In this document: positions 17,101-24,234 of the stretch, piece by piece | Layout: every line of letters begins with the position of its first letter | How positions within the stretch are numbered: position 1 is the stretch's first letter | DNA from: Pedobacter rhizosphaerae | GTDB lineage: Bacteria; Bacteroidota; Bacteroidia; Sphingobacteriales; Sphingobacteriaceae | Assembly (NCBI RefSeq): GCF_900111155.1 | Contig: NZ_FOGG01000038.1 | Span: forward strand, 14,137 to 46,490 | DNA length: 32,354 bases | Direction: 5' to 3' | The notes under the pieces: model-generated | What the model was told of the DNA's origin: nothing | What the model saw: only the letters and a program-made list of their open reading frames with translations | The model's database searches: none | Made by a program: the position numbers and the translations under genes

Positions 17101-17351
17101 TTTTAAACAGTGCCCAGGAAAGTATTACCGAAAAAAGCATCATCGACGAAAATGGTAAACTTCATCGCCCCGATAGGATTTTAATCGGCCAGGATGAAGT
17201 AATTGTGCTGGATTATAAATTTACCCTGGAAGAAAGCAACAAACATATAGAACAGGTTCAGCTTTACAAGGATTTATTATTGGCAATGGGTTTTGAAAAT
17301 GTTAAAACTTATTTGTTTTATGCTGTTACAGGCAAATTGAAGGCCGTATAA
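14133..17351 (+). CDS. UvrD/RecB-type helicase with C-terminal nuclease domain (AddA-like)
   Basis: A 1072-residue superfamily-1 helicase-nuclease that would process double-strand DNA ends for recombination. Helicase motifs are intact: Walker A ASAGSGKT (10-17), motif II DEFQDTS (starting at 392), motif III VGDTKQSIYRWRNGD, motif IV ENYRS, motif V ITIHKSKGLAF and motif VI YVATTRAKDYL. The C-terminus is a PD-(D/E)XK nuclease of RecB type with His941, Asp1014, Asp1027 and Lys1029 (LDYK). It is followed after 20 bases by the AddB-like gene, so the two form an operon and a complex, as with AddAB. Both components of the pair carry a nuclease domain, which favours AddAB over RecBCD. Confidence 0.92.
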   Translation: MPKPLKILQASAGSGKTFSLTAHYLTLLFSSENKYREILAVTFTNKATEEMKTRILEVLLGLAQGNPSKKIDDYRQLIIKAYPNFSAADLQFKADKIYRKILHDYSRFSVSTIDGFVQKVIRGFAFELGLNADYNLEMNYDKVKDDLVAKLDANLDHNKQLLQWIIDLAIERISDNKSWNYKLELYNLIGEIFSERFQIFETAVEELGVENIDELFKKYIQVTKEEIKNFEQEIIALATKAHESLQNAGVDDDQLKGKSRNGLKKLILVARGDFSKIESLFSYIDEPDEWFQKNVSLPELYAEINPILQDIKKHYIAHLPNYGLAIAFNKNLYYLRLMQEIAVLLKEYRAENDNLLISDAQKLISGITEDAGDNPSFIWEKVGNRYRNFLFDEFQDTSTSQWGSFKSLLTNAMATPSDDLIDHLIVGDTKQSIYRWRNGDWNILHKHAKRDVGIDNVIEESLEENYRSAENIISFNNFLYRSIPIALQRELNQNIEEKSADLNAWWGNKNYDRIITDIYSQSTQNFASSTLKGGTIKIRKFSKEDAPGEARFTETTFRDLALEDVVSEIQLLITEKKYALKDIAILVRSNSEALLTVKKLMEQNLPVISGDALLIANNAAVKLIINTLKTLVGLDSQNALYKANCIALYQSLRGISAHADHYLNLNNNSISNLSAVLPKTLCDNWQSWLQLPLTELVEILIECYNLKQLTAHLPYLLAFRDLAANANKLGEKGIIAFLTWWDEDGVKKSLPSPDGVDAIQIITIHKSKGLAFRAVFVPFCNWEIKGKPNSTFWVSSEETVYKELRGIPLKYSGDLANSSIAKAYYEELLFNNMDALNMLYVATTRAKDYLYLSTMAKKDATLSNIGDVLNLTFEEHLNENSTYEIVEYVMINSKTDEINHINLDHYPTTGRLSELYVPSEDKHLKHLVNIQQSGRKGSLLHDILASASTDKEIDAYLDDLVMQGIIQISERDALHQSVNEVLQHPDLKAILNSAQESITEKSIIDENGKLHRPDRILIGQDEVIVLDYKFTLEESNKHIEQVQLYKDLLLAMGFENVKTYLFYAVTGKLKAV

Positions 17352-17371
17352 TCATCAAATCTAAATTCCAT

Positions 17372-20227
17372 ATGAAACCATTTTTACAAGAAGTTGCCGA
17401 AGATTTGACAGAGCGTTTTGGTACAAACCTTCAGCATTGCGCCATTATTTTCAATAATAAGCGCCCTGCTGCTTACTTACAAAAACACTTCGCAAATATT
17501 ATTCAGAAGCCTTTTTTCAGTCCTTCTTTTTTTACCATACAAGAGTTTTTCGCCGCAGCATCACAATTTAAAATCGCAGATTTCTATCTTCAGTTTTTTA
17601 CCCTACATCGCATTTATAATCAGCTTCTTGCTGAAGAAAAGTTAGAACCGATATCAAGTCATAAATTTTTTCCACTGGCTAAAATTATCCTAAGCGATTT
17701 TAGTCAGATAGATGCCGACCTCGTTGATGCCGAAAAACTGTATCGCGACTTGGAAGATATATCCATCATCAATAAAGATTTTGATTACCTCAGTCCCGAA
17801 CAATATCAGTTTCTTGCCCAATTCTGGACTTCCTACTCAGAAGGAAAACATAAAAAACAGCAGGAACTCTTTATTAAAATGTGGCGCAGAATGCCCAAAC
17901 TTTACCATAAGTTTCACGCCAGTTTGAAAAATGGTGGCTTTTTAACCAATGGTTCTGTTTATCGCCATTTGGCTGAAGGATCTGTTAAAGACTTAGCTTA
18001 CCTGTCAGATTTCGACAAGGGAAAAATTATTTTTGTAGGCTTTAATGCCCTAAGTTCGGCAGAGGCGAAACTCTTTACGCAATTGCAAGAGGCAGATAAA
18101 GCCCTTTTCTACTTCGATACCGACGATTATTACCTAAAAGATAATTTGCAGGAAGCAGGATTGTTTTTAAGAAAAAACATCGATCGCCTGGGCTTAAAAA
18201 ATGTTTTTGACGAGCGTCCAAGCTTAATGTCTACAGCAGATCATTTGGTAAATGTTTACAAAGTTCAGGGACAATCCGTTCAGGCTAAGATCTTAAATGA
18301 AGTTTTAGCTGACGATTACTCGGCAGAAAATGAAGTCGGCAATACAGTAGTGGTATTAGCCGATGAAAGCCTGTTAATCCCTGCACTCCAAACCATCCCA
18401 ACGGATGTAGATGGCAAAAAGATCGACCTAAACGTGACCATGGGTTTCGCACTGTCTTCCTCAAGTATTTTCGGATTGGCAGATTTGTGGTTAAATGCCC
18501 AGTTAGAAATCATCAATACTGGAAAGCTTACCTACAAAAGCTTAGAAGCCTTTTTAACTCATCCACTTACCGGTTTAAGTCAGCGAATGAGGGACAAAAT
18601 CCAAACCGCTTTGCTTAAGGAAAATGTGGTGGAGATTGAACATCTGCGCTTGGTAAGGCAAGGTGGACTTTTAGAGGTTTTCTACCAACAGATAGAAGAA
18701 CCTAAAAACGTTGTTTCAAACTTACTACAGGTACTTAATTTTGTATTGAACAGGCTTTCCAATAATAAAGCACTAAAAAAGATTGATGCCGAATTGTTTG
18801 TTAAAACTATTCAGGAGCTGAACAGGCTTCACGATACTTTTGGTCATCATATCGGCCAGGAAGACATTTCTTTTGTCATTTACCTGGTTCAAAAATCCCT
18901 TCAAGCCATTGCTGTTCCATTAAGTGGCGATCCGTTAAATGGTATTCAGTTAATGGGTTTACTCGAAACGCGGAATCTGAATTTTGACAAGGTGGTTTTC
19001 CTGGGTTTTAATGAAGGAATTATTCCTAAATCATCCATTGGCAATAGCTTTATTCCAGATAGTATTCGCAGGGTTTATGGCTTGCCGGTACTGGAAAATC
19101 TGGATGCAATTTCATCCTACATGGTGTACAGGCTTTTGCAACGTGCCCGCAACATCAACTTTGTTTATAACAGCCTAACGGATGAATCAACCTCCGGTGA
19201 ACCCAGCAGAATATTAAAGCAACTGGAATATGAGAGCAAATTTACTTTCCAGTACCATGAGCTAGCCCTTGAAGTGAAAACAGAGGTTGCCAAAGAAGTG
19301 GTGATTAAAAAGGAAGATCATCCATTTATCCAGGCTACCCTTCAGAAATACCTCAACAAGGAAAAGATTTTATCTCCATCTGCCCTTACGCAGTACATAT
19401 CTAATCCGATTGACTTCTTCTTTAACTATATCGCAGGCATAAAAGAACCCAAAGAGGTAAGTGCAGTTGTTGAGGCGAATGAAATTGGTTCCATCCTCCA
19501 CAAAGTGATGGAATATTTTTATGAAGATTTGGTAGGGACGGAAATTACCAAAACAGCAATTGAAGAGCGAAGAAAAGGTGTACCGAAGTTGATTCAAAAA
19601 GCCTTTTCATCGGTTATGTTTAACAATCCCGATAAGGTAATGGAATACAGGGGCATGCAAAAAGTGATTCTCGCCATTGTAGATGCCTATGTAAATGTTA
19701 TTCTCAATCAGGATATTTCACAAACACCATTTACCATTATCAGCCTCGAGCAAAAGGTAGAAGCCCTCGTTCACTTTCCGCTAAATGGGAAAGATGCCAG
19801 CATTAAAATGTTTGGCTACATTGATCGTGTTGACGTTAAAAATGGAATTACCCGAATTGTAGACTATAAAACTGGCAGTGACAAACTCACATTTAAAGAC
19901 ATCCCCGAATTATTTAATTCGGATGGAAAACACATCAATAAAGCCCTGGTGCAAACCCTGCTCTATACTTACGCCTATGAACAATATGCCGGAAAAACGA
20001 ATGTTGAACCCAATTTATATGTGGTAAAAAGCATGAGCCAGGATGGGGTTTGGTTTAAAACGGGCAGACAAAGTTTATCTGGCCAATTTTTAGAAGATAT
20101 CAAACCTGAGTTTTTAGCCGCACTAAGAAACAAACTGACAGAGCTTTTTGAAGCACCCTATTTTAAAGCCAGCGCAATAGAAGACAATTACAAATTCTCT
20201 ATCTATAAAACTTTGTTTGGAAAATAA
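17372..20227 (+). CDS. PD-(D/E)XK nuclease, AddB-like subunit without iron-sulfur cysteines
   Basis: A 951-residue partner of the preceding helicase. The N-terminal two thirds are of the inactivated-helicase type: where a P-loop would be there is CAIIFNNKRPAAYLQ, with no GKT. The C-terminal nuclease has His710 (GSILHKVME), Asp818 (GYIDRVD), Asp831 and Lys833 (IVDYKTG), so it should cut DNA. In characterised AddB four cysteines hold a 4Fe-4S cluster around this domain; here the whole protein has a single cysteine, Cys23. The entry segment reads SPSALTQYISNPIDFFF (Asn for Cys) and the end reads NYKFSIYKTLFG, where C-x2-C-x5-C would be expected. The pair is likely to do Chi-type or simple end resection before RecA loading (inference). 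Confidence 0.88.
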   Translation: MKPFLQEVAEDLTERFGTNLQHCAIIFNNKRPAAYLQKHFANIIQKPFFSPSFFTIQEFFAAASQFKIADFYLQFFTLHRIYNQLLAEEKLEPISSHKFFPLAKIILSDFSQIDADLVDAEKLYRDLEDISIINKDFDYLSPEQYQFLAQFWTSYSEGKHKKQQELFIKMWRRMPKLYHKFHASLKNGGFLTNGSVYRHLAEGSVKDLAYLSDFDKGKIIFVGFNALSSAEAKLFTQLQEADKALFYFDTDDYYLKDNLQEAGLFLRKNIDRLGLKNVFDERPSLMSTADHLVNVYKVQGQSVQAKILNEVLADDYSAENEVGNTVVVLADESLLIPALQTIPTDVDGKKIDLNVTMGFALSSSSIFGLADLWLNAQLEIINTGKLTYKSLEAFLTHPLTGLSQRMRDKIQTALLKENVVEIEHLRLVRQGGLLEVFYQQIEEPKNVVSNLLQVLNFVLNRLSNNKALKKIDAELFVKTIQELNRLHDTFGHHIGQEDISFVIYLVQKSLQAIAVPLSGDPLNGIQLMGLLETRNLNFDKVVFLGFNEGIIPKSSIGNSFIPDSIRRVYGLPVLENLDAISSYMVYRLLQRARNINFVYNSLTDESTSGEPSRILKQLEYESKFTFQYHELALEVKTEVAKEVVIKKEDHPFIQATLQKYLNKEKILSPSALTQYISNPIDFFFNYIAGIKEPKEVSAVVEANEIGSILHKVMEYFYEDLVGTEITKTAIEERRKGVPKLIQKAFSSVMFNNPDKVMEYRGMQKVILAIVDAYVNVILNQDISQTPFTIISLEQKVEALVHFPLNGKDASIKMFGYIDRVDVKNGITRIVDYKTGSDKLTFKDIPELFNSDGKHINKALVQTLLYTYAYEQYAGKTNVEPNLYVVKSMSQDGVWFKTGRQSLSGQFLEDIKPEFLAALRNKLTELFEAPYFKASAIEDNYKFSIYKTLFGK

Positions 20228-20644
20228 ATTAAAACCTTCATCTATGATGGAATGACTATCGACAAACGATCAGGAATCATGCTTACTACCTTGAAGAGCA
20301 TCACTATCCTTTCCCAAGTACGCTTCCGGCCTAGCAGCATTTCGCCGGATAGGACAGTCGAATGCTTGCCGTATTAAACGGGTACCTACTGCCCAAGCGA
20401 ATAAGCAGCGAGGCATAGCCTAGAGTGACAGAGCCCAAGCCTCTTATTACCGCAAATAGCATTCGGATGCTCCTAGACAAGAAAGGATGCAAGCCTTGGG
20501 TTTTGGGTACCTTTTTGCCAAGAAAAAGGTACGAGCCCTTCCGGCGGTGAGGAAAAGAGTGGAATTATTCCGATCGGCGGGGAACACTAACCTGTAGATT
20601 AAAAAAATCTTCATGGATTAAATAAAAAAATACGTCGATAAACA
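20228..20644. other. Gene-free spacer, unusually GC-rich, with hairpins
   Basis: About 420 bases between the AddB-like gene and the acetyltransferase with no credible reading frame on either strand. From about 20310 to 20580 it is clearly richer in G+C than other spacers of this window. Visible dyads: TCCGGC 20325-20330 with GCCGGA 20344-20349; CGAATGC 20359-20365 with GCATTCG 20459-20465; and the 10-base hairpin 20507-20532. It could be a dispersed repeat, a structured RNA or a remnant of a mobile element. Nothing here identifies it. Confidence 0.6.
20507..20532. repeat. Hairpin inside the GC-rich spacer
   Basis: Perfect 10-base inverted repeat, GTACCTTTTT and AAAAAGGTAC, with loop GCCAAG, followed by GAGCCCTTCCGGCGGTGAGG. 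It has no T tract after the second arm, so it is not an ordinary terminator on the plus strand. Confidence 0.7.
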
Positions 20645-20652
20645 TAAATTTG
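20645..20652 (+). promoter_or_regulatory. -7 box of the acetyltransferase gene
   Basis: TAAATTTG, a perfect TAnnTTTG, 16 bases before the first ATG at 20669. No good -33 element is seen. Confidence 0.5.
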
Positions 20653-20668
20653 AATCATCAAAAATCAA

Positions 20669-21229
20669 ATGATGCTTAGCTTAAATTTCAGTCAATTCCC
20701 TATACTCGAAACAGAAAGATTAACCCTTCGAGAGCACATTGTGGCCGATGCGCAAGCCATATTCGATATGCGTACCAATGAAGAAGTGATGCGTTATATT
20801 GATCGCAACAGGCCAAAAGAACTTCTGGAAGTAAAAACCTTTATTACTGCACTACATGATGGGTACCTGGAAGGTCAAAATCTAACCTGGGTGATGGCAT
20901 TGAAAGAAAAGCCAGATCAAATGATTGGGGCCATAGGCTATTGGCGAACCAATCTGGCCAATCATAGGGCAGAAATAGGCTATATGCTCAATCCGCAGTA
21001 TTGGAGAAAGGGATATGTATCCGAAGCATTAAAAACAACCATACAATTCGGGTTCAATGAAATGAATTTACACACCATTCAGGCTAATATCAATCCTGGC
21101 AATGATGCATCCCGAAAAATCCTTATTCAACATGGATTTGTTAAAGAAGCCTATTTTAAAGAAGATTACTATTTCAATGGCAAATTTTTAGACAGTGAAA
21201 TTTACGGTTTGTTAAATCCAAATCACTAA
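20669..21229 (+). CDS. GNAT-family N-acetyltransferase (RimJ/RimL-like)
   Basis: A 186-residue protein of the acetyltransferase_3 group. It begins with the typical ETERLTLREH segment (about 14-23), and the acetyl-CoA-binding region is AEIGYMLNPQYWRKGYVSEALK (about 106-127), followed by ANINPGNDASRKILIQHGF, the usual RimJ/RimL ending with NxxSxxxLxxxGF. The substrate may be a protein N-terminus or a small molecule and cannot be told from sequence. Two adjacent ATG codons (20669 and 20672) are both possible. The VOC-family gene follows after 24 bases, probably on the same transcript. Confidence 0.9.
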   Translation: MMLSLNFSQFPILETERLTLREHIVADAQAIFDMRTNEEVMRYIDRNRPKELLEVKTFITALHDGYLEGQNLTWVMALKEKPDQMIGAIGYWRTNLANHRAEIGYMLNPQYWRKGYVSEALKTTIQFGFNEMNLHTIQANINPGNDASRKILIQHGFVKEAYFKEDYYFNGKFLDSEIYGLLNPNH

Positions 21230-21253
21230 ATTACCTCAGTAAACTACATTAAT

Positions 21254-21613
21254 ATGCTTAAAACAGCCACTCCCATTCTAGCTTCGCTCAATGCCGATGA
21301 AACCATTAAGTTTTATACTGAAAAACTAGGCTTCACGTTCCACAACAACTGGGATGGATATATAATCTTCAGTAAAGATGACATCGGACTTCATTTGTGG
21401 CCAACTGATGATGAAAGTATTCCTAAAAATACGGGTTGTTATATTTATGTAACCGATGTAGATCAACTTTATACCGAGTATACTGCGCAGGGGGTAGTGC
21501 ATCCCAATGGTAAGCTAAAAAATATGCCCTGGGGCATGAGACAGTTCTCTATTTTAGATAATAGTGGAAACATTATTCATTTTGGTGAAGATATAAGAGA
21601 AAAAGAAATGTAG
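21254..21613 (+). CDS. VOC-family protein (glyoxalase/bleomycin-resistance fold)
   Basis: A 119-residue single-domain vicinal-oxygen-chelate protein: ATPILASLNADETIKFYTEKLGF at the N-terminus is the standard first beta-alpha-beta module, and NSGNIIHFGED at the C-terminus holds the conserved metal-site or ligand-site Glu. It belongs to the bleomycin-binding-like group rather than to classical glyoxalase I. A real function is not visible; such proteins include drug-binding proteins, isomerases and dioxygenases. It lies 24 bases after the acetyltransferase, and the two may be one operon with a detoxification role (inference). Confidence 0.85.
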   Translation: MLKTATPILASLNADETIKFYTEKLGFTFHNNWDGYIIFSKDDIGLHLWPTDDESIPKNTGCYIYVTDVDQLYTEYTAQGVVHPNGKLKNMPWGMRQFSILDNSGNIIHFGEDIREKEM

Positions 21614-21874
21614 CATTAAAATGGAAGATGTATCCATGCAAAACGGGAAGGTAAACCAAACACTTGCCATTCATTCCATCTTCCATCCTTCCCTCTTACA
21701 TAAAACGGAAGATGTTTCGGAAAAATCACTCCCTTTAATACAATTACCTCTTCCAAAACACAATTGCCCAATATTATTTCCTCCTTTAGCCAATAAACAA
21801 AAAACAACATGTCAAAATTGGCCTGAAAACTTTCTAAATACCTTAAATTATTACAAAACATACGTGTTTTAGCC
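21614..21874. other. Spacer with inverted repeats, no convincing gene
   Basis: ATGGAAGATG at 21621-21630 is matched by CATCTTCCAT at 21677-21686, and GGGAAGG at 21645-21651 by CCTTCCC at 21687-21693. A related GGAAGATGTTTC word follows near 21708. Open frames on both strands overlap each other across these repeats and have no protein-like character. No T tract follows, so a terminator is not claimed. Confidence 0.5.
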
Positions 21875-21906
21875 TTTGGTTTCAAAGCGATTAATAATTA
21901 TATTTG
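21875..21906 (+). promoter_or_regulatory. Promoter of pdhB
   Basis: TTTG at 21875-21878, a 20-base spacer and TATATTTG at 21899-21906: a full match to the Bacteroidota -33/-7 promoter. Transcription should start near 21912, some 16 bases before the ATG at 21928. Confidence 0.75.
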
Positions 21907-21927
21907 CCACCGTTATTAAAAATTACG

Positions 21928-22914
21928 ATGAGAGAAATCCAATTTAGAGAAGCACTACGCGAAGCCATGAGCGAAGAAATGCGTAAAGATGACCGCGTTT
22001 TTTTATTAGGTGAAGAAGTAGCAGAATATAATGGAGCATACAAAGTAAGTCAAGGTATGCTTGAGGAATTTGGTGCTAAAAGAATTATCGATACCCCTAT
22101 TGCCGAATTAGGTTTTGCAGGTATTGCTACTGGTGCAGCTACAGCCGGACTTATTCCAATTGTAGAATTCATGACCTTTAACTTTTCGTTGGTTGCTATC
22201 GACCAGATTATCAACGGAGCTGCAAAGATCTTATCTATGAGTGGTGGTCAGTTCTCTTGTCCAATGGTATTCCGCGGACCAACTGGTAACGCTGGTCAAT
22301 TGGGTGCTCAACACTCTCAAAACTTTGAAAACTGGTATGCAAACACACCAGGATTAAAAGTGGTAGTTCCGGCTACACCTTACGATGCTAAAGGTTTAAT
22401 GAAACAAGCTATCATTGATCCAGATCCGGTAATTTTCATGGAATCTGAAGTAATGTATGGCGATAAAGGCGATGTTCCTGCTGAAGAATATTATTTAGAA
22501 ATTGGTAAAGCAAACGTGGTAAAACAAGGTACTGATGTTACTATCGTAACTTTTGGTAAAATGTTAACCCGCGTAGTAAACCCCGCAGTAGAAGAATTAA
22601 CTAAAGAAGGCATCAGTGTGGAAGTAATCGATTTACGTACTGTTCGTCCTATCGATTATGCAACCATCATCGAATCTGTTAAGAAAACTAACCGCTTGGT
22701 AGTAGTAGAAGAAGCTTGGCCATTGGCATCTATCTCTAGTGAGATTGCTTTCAATGTACAGAAAAATGCATTCGACTATTTAGATTCACCAGTTTTACGT
22801 ATTACTTGTGCAGACGTTCCACTTCCTTACTCTCCTACTTTAATAGCAGCTAGCTTACCTAATGCAGAAAAAGTAGTTAAAGCTGTTAAAGAAGCCATGT
22901 ATGTAAACAAATAG
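21928..22914 (+). CDS. pdhB: Pyruvate dehydrogenase E1 component, beta subunit
   Basis: A 328-residue transketolase-type subunit that, with E1 alpha, decarboxylates pyruvate and passes the acetyl group to lipoyl-E2. Visible hallmarks are LLGEEVAEYNGAYKVSQG near residue 30 (the Glu that activates thiamine diphosphate), IDTPIAELGFAGIATGAA (about 53-70), GPTGNAGQLGAQHSQ (about 124-138) and the C-terminal transketolase domain with VIDLRTVRPID. The ATG at 21928 is the usual start; a TTG further upstream lies inside the promoter. Codon use is strongly biased, as for a highly expressed enzyme. No pdhA or E2 gene is adjacent; it has its own promoter and terminator. A branched-chain 2-oxoacid dehydrogenase beta subunit is a less likely alternative. 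Confidence 0.93.
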   Translation: MREIQFREALREAMSEEMRKDDRVFLLGEEVAEYNGAYKVSQGMLEEFGAKRIIDTPIAELGFAGIATGAATAGLIPIVEFMTFNFSLVAIDQIINGAAKILSMSGGQFSCPMVFRGPTGNAGQLGAQHSQNFENWYANTPGLKVVVPATPYDAKGLMKQAIIDPDPVIFMESEVMYGDKGDVPAEEYYLEIGKANVVKQGTDVTIVTFGKMLTRVVNPAVEELTKEGISVEVIDLRTVRPIDYATIIESVKKTNRLVVVEEAWPLASISSEIAFNVQKNAFDYLDSPVLRITCADVPLPYSPTLIAASLPNAEKVVKAVKEAMYVNK

Positions 22915-22942
22915 TCGTTCTAAAACAACTATAAAATATTGG

Positions 22943-22974
22943 AATCCCTTAAGCTTAGCTTAGGGGATTTTTTT
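22943..22974 (+). terminator. Intrinsic terminator of pdhB
   Basis: AATCCCTTAAGC (22943-22954) pairs with GCTTAGGGGATT (22958-22969), including one G:U pair, with a 3-base loop, followed by TTTTT to 22974. It lies 28 bases after the stop codon. Confidence 0.9.
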
Positions 22975-22987
22975 GTTACCATGACCC

Positions 22988-23010
22988 ATGGTCTGTGTCA
23001 TACAGACCAT
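22988..23010. repeat. Perfect 9-base inverted repeat
   Basis: ATGGTCTGT and ACAGACCAT with loop GTCAT. No T tract follows, so it is not a standard terminator. It lies between the pdhB terminator and the pentapeptide gene, 102 bases before that start codon. Its core ATGGTCTG/CAGACCAT recurs in the arms of the hairpin at 26531-26571. Confidence 0.7.
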
Positions 23011-23112
23011 TCTTATCACCCTATTTGATTTCACACAAACCATCCCATAATGTAACGCCCCCACAAACCCGCTCACAATTTTATTATCTTCGCTCTACAA
23101 AAAACACCTCCC

Positions 23113-23688
23113 ATGTCCTCAAATTACATAGCCGAACAAATTTTTGAAAAGGCAGATTATACCTTAAGACCACTTCCAAAAGGAGAATATGAAAACTGTA
23201 AATTCATCAACTGCGATTTTTCCGGTTCCGATTTGAGCGGTGTAAAATTTCTGGATTGCCAATTCATTTCCTGCAATTTGAGCCTTACTCATATCACTAA
23301 AACGTCATTCAATGGAATCCAATTTAACGATTGTAAAATGTTGGGATTGAGATTTGAAAACTGCGACAATTTTGGACTCTCCTTCGGTTTTGAGCAATGT
23401 AAATTAGACCATTCTTCTTTCTATAAATTAAAACTGAAGAAAACCATATTCAAAAATTGCCAAATGCGCGAAGTCGATTTCTCAGAAAGTGACCTGGGCA
23501 ATGCTGTTTTTGATAATTGTGATTTACTGACGGCAACTTTTGATAGAACCATCCTTGAAAAAGCAGATTTCAGAACGGCTTATAACTATACCTTTGATCC
23601 TGAAAAAAATAGAATAAAGAAAGCCAGATTCTCTATTTCCGGGCTACCGGGATTACTAAATAAGTATGATATCATTGTGACGGGTTAA
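23113..23688 (+). CDS. Pentapeptide-repeat protein
   Basis: A 191-residue protein of pentapeptide repeats (A(D/N)LxX-type), for example CKFINCDFSGSDLSGVKFLD and CQFISCNLS, with many Cys-x-Phe and Asn-Cys-Asp steps; two blocks of repeats flank a short interruption near residue 90 (NFGLSFGFEQC). It should fold as a right-handed four-sided beta-helix. The size and layout resemble the McbG/Qnr-like group, some members of which bind DNA gyrase, but most pentapeptide proteins of this kind in Bacteroidota have no known role and resistance should not be inferred. The C-terminus (FDPEKNRIKKARFS then GLPGLLNKYDIIV) is a conserved-looking tail. A weak -7 box, TATCTTCG, is at 23085-23092. Confidence 0.88.
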   Translation: MSSNYIAEQIFEKADYTLRPLPKGEYENCKFINCDFSGSDLSGVKFLDCQFISCNLSLTHITKTSFNGIQFNDCKMLGLRFENCDNFGLSFGFEQCKLDHSSFYKLKLKKTIFKNCQMREVDFSESDLGNAVFDNCDLLTATFDRTILEKADFRTAYNYTFDPEKNRIKKARFSISGLPGLLNKYDIIVTG

Positions 23689-23739
23689 ATAAACTTTGTA
23701 AAAATCTGTAAATTCACAAACGCATCAGTTAAAGAAGAT

Positions 23740-24111
23740 ATGGAACAGCCCAAGCCAACAACCATAGAGGAATACATTGCTCATTTCCCTCTAGAAACTC
23801 AAAAACTTTTAAAGCAAATTAGGCAAGCCATACAAAAAGCAGCACCTAATGCCAAAGAGGCAATAAGTTATAGTATGCCTGCCTTTAAACAAAACAAAGT
23901 ACTGGTTTATTTTGCCGCATACAACAAACACATTGGTTTTTATCCGACTGACTCGGGCATTAAAACTTTTGAAACCGAGCTAGGAGATTACAAATGGAGT
24001 AAAGGTGCCATTCAATTCCCCTTAGATCAGCCGCTCCCGCTGGATTTGATTACCCGTATCACCCAATTTAGGGCTGAAGAAGACTTACTAAAAGTAAAGC
24101 AAAAGAAGTGA
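23740..24111 (+). CDS. DUF1801 protein (YdhG-like)
   Basis: A 123-residue protein of the DUF1801 family, whose Bacillus member YdhG/Fra has been described as a frataxin-like iron chaperone. Typical parts are TIEEYIAHFPLETQKLLKQI at the N-terminus, AISYSMPAF in the middle and KHIGFYPTDSGI followed by GAIQFPLDQPLP. Many members of this family have no known function, so an iron role is only possible. It follows the pentapeptide gene after 51 bases in the same direction and may share its transcript. Confidence 0.88.
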   Translation: MEQPKPTTIEEYIAHFPLETQKLLKQIRQAIQKAAPNAKEAISYSMPAFKQNKVLVYFAAYNKHIGFYPTDSGIKTFETELGDYKWSKGAIQFPLDQPLPLDLITRITQFRAEEDLLKVKQKK

Positions 24112-24207
24112 GCAATGTTCGTTTATTATCTCCTTTCTGAAAAATTTACTCACAAAATTCCGTGGAAAACTTCGTGTTAAAAATCCTGAAAACCAACAAA
24201 TCCTGAT

Positions 24208-24215
24208 TAGCTTTG
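24208..24215 (+). promoter_or_regulatory. -7 box of tex
   Basis: TAGCTTTG, a perfect TAnnTTTG, 19 bases before the ATG at 24235. It argues for the ATG over the in-frame TTG at 24229. Confidence 0.5.
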
Positions 24216-24234
24216 CCCTCATTAATTTTTGAAT

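Noticed and set aside
14133..20227. AddAB-like pair as an anti-phage defence system
   Set aside because: The two genes look like the normal double-strand break repair machinery of the phylum; no methylase, restriction, toxin or other defence gene is adjacent.
20228..20668. tRNA or rRNA fragment in the GC-rich spacer
   Set aside because: No cloverleaf with a TTCGA-type T-loop or CCA end and no recognisable rRNA stretch could be traced.
21616..21885. Overlapping open frames on both strands before pdhB
   Set aside because: They mirror inverted repeats, have no family features and run into the pdhB promoter.
23113..23688. Quinolone-resistance (Qnr) gene
   Set aside because: Shares only the pentapeptide fold; length and tail differ from Qnr and the context gives no hint of resistance.
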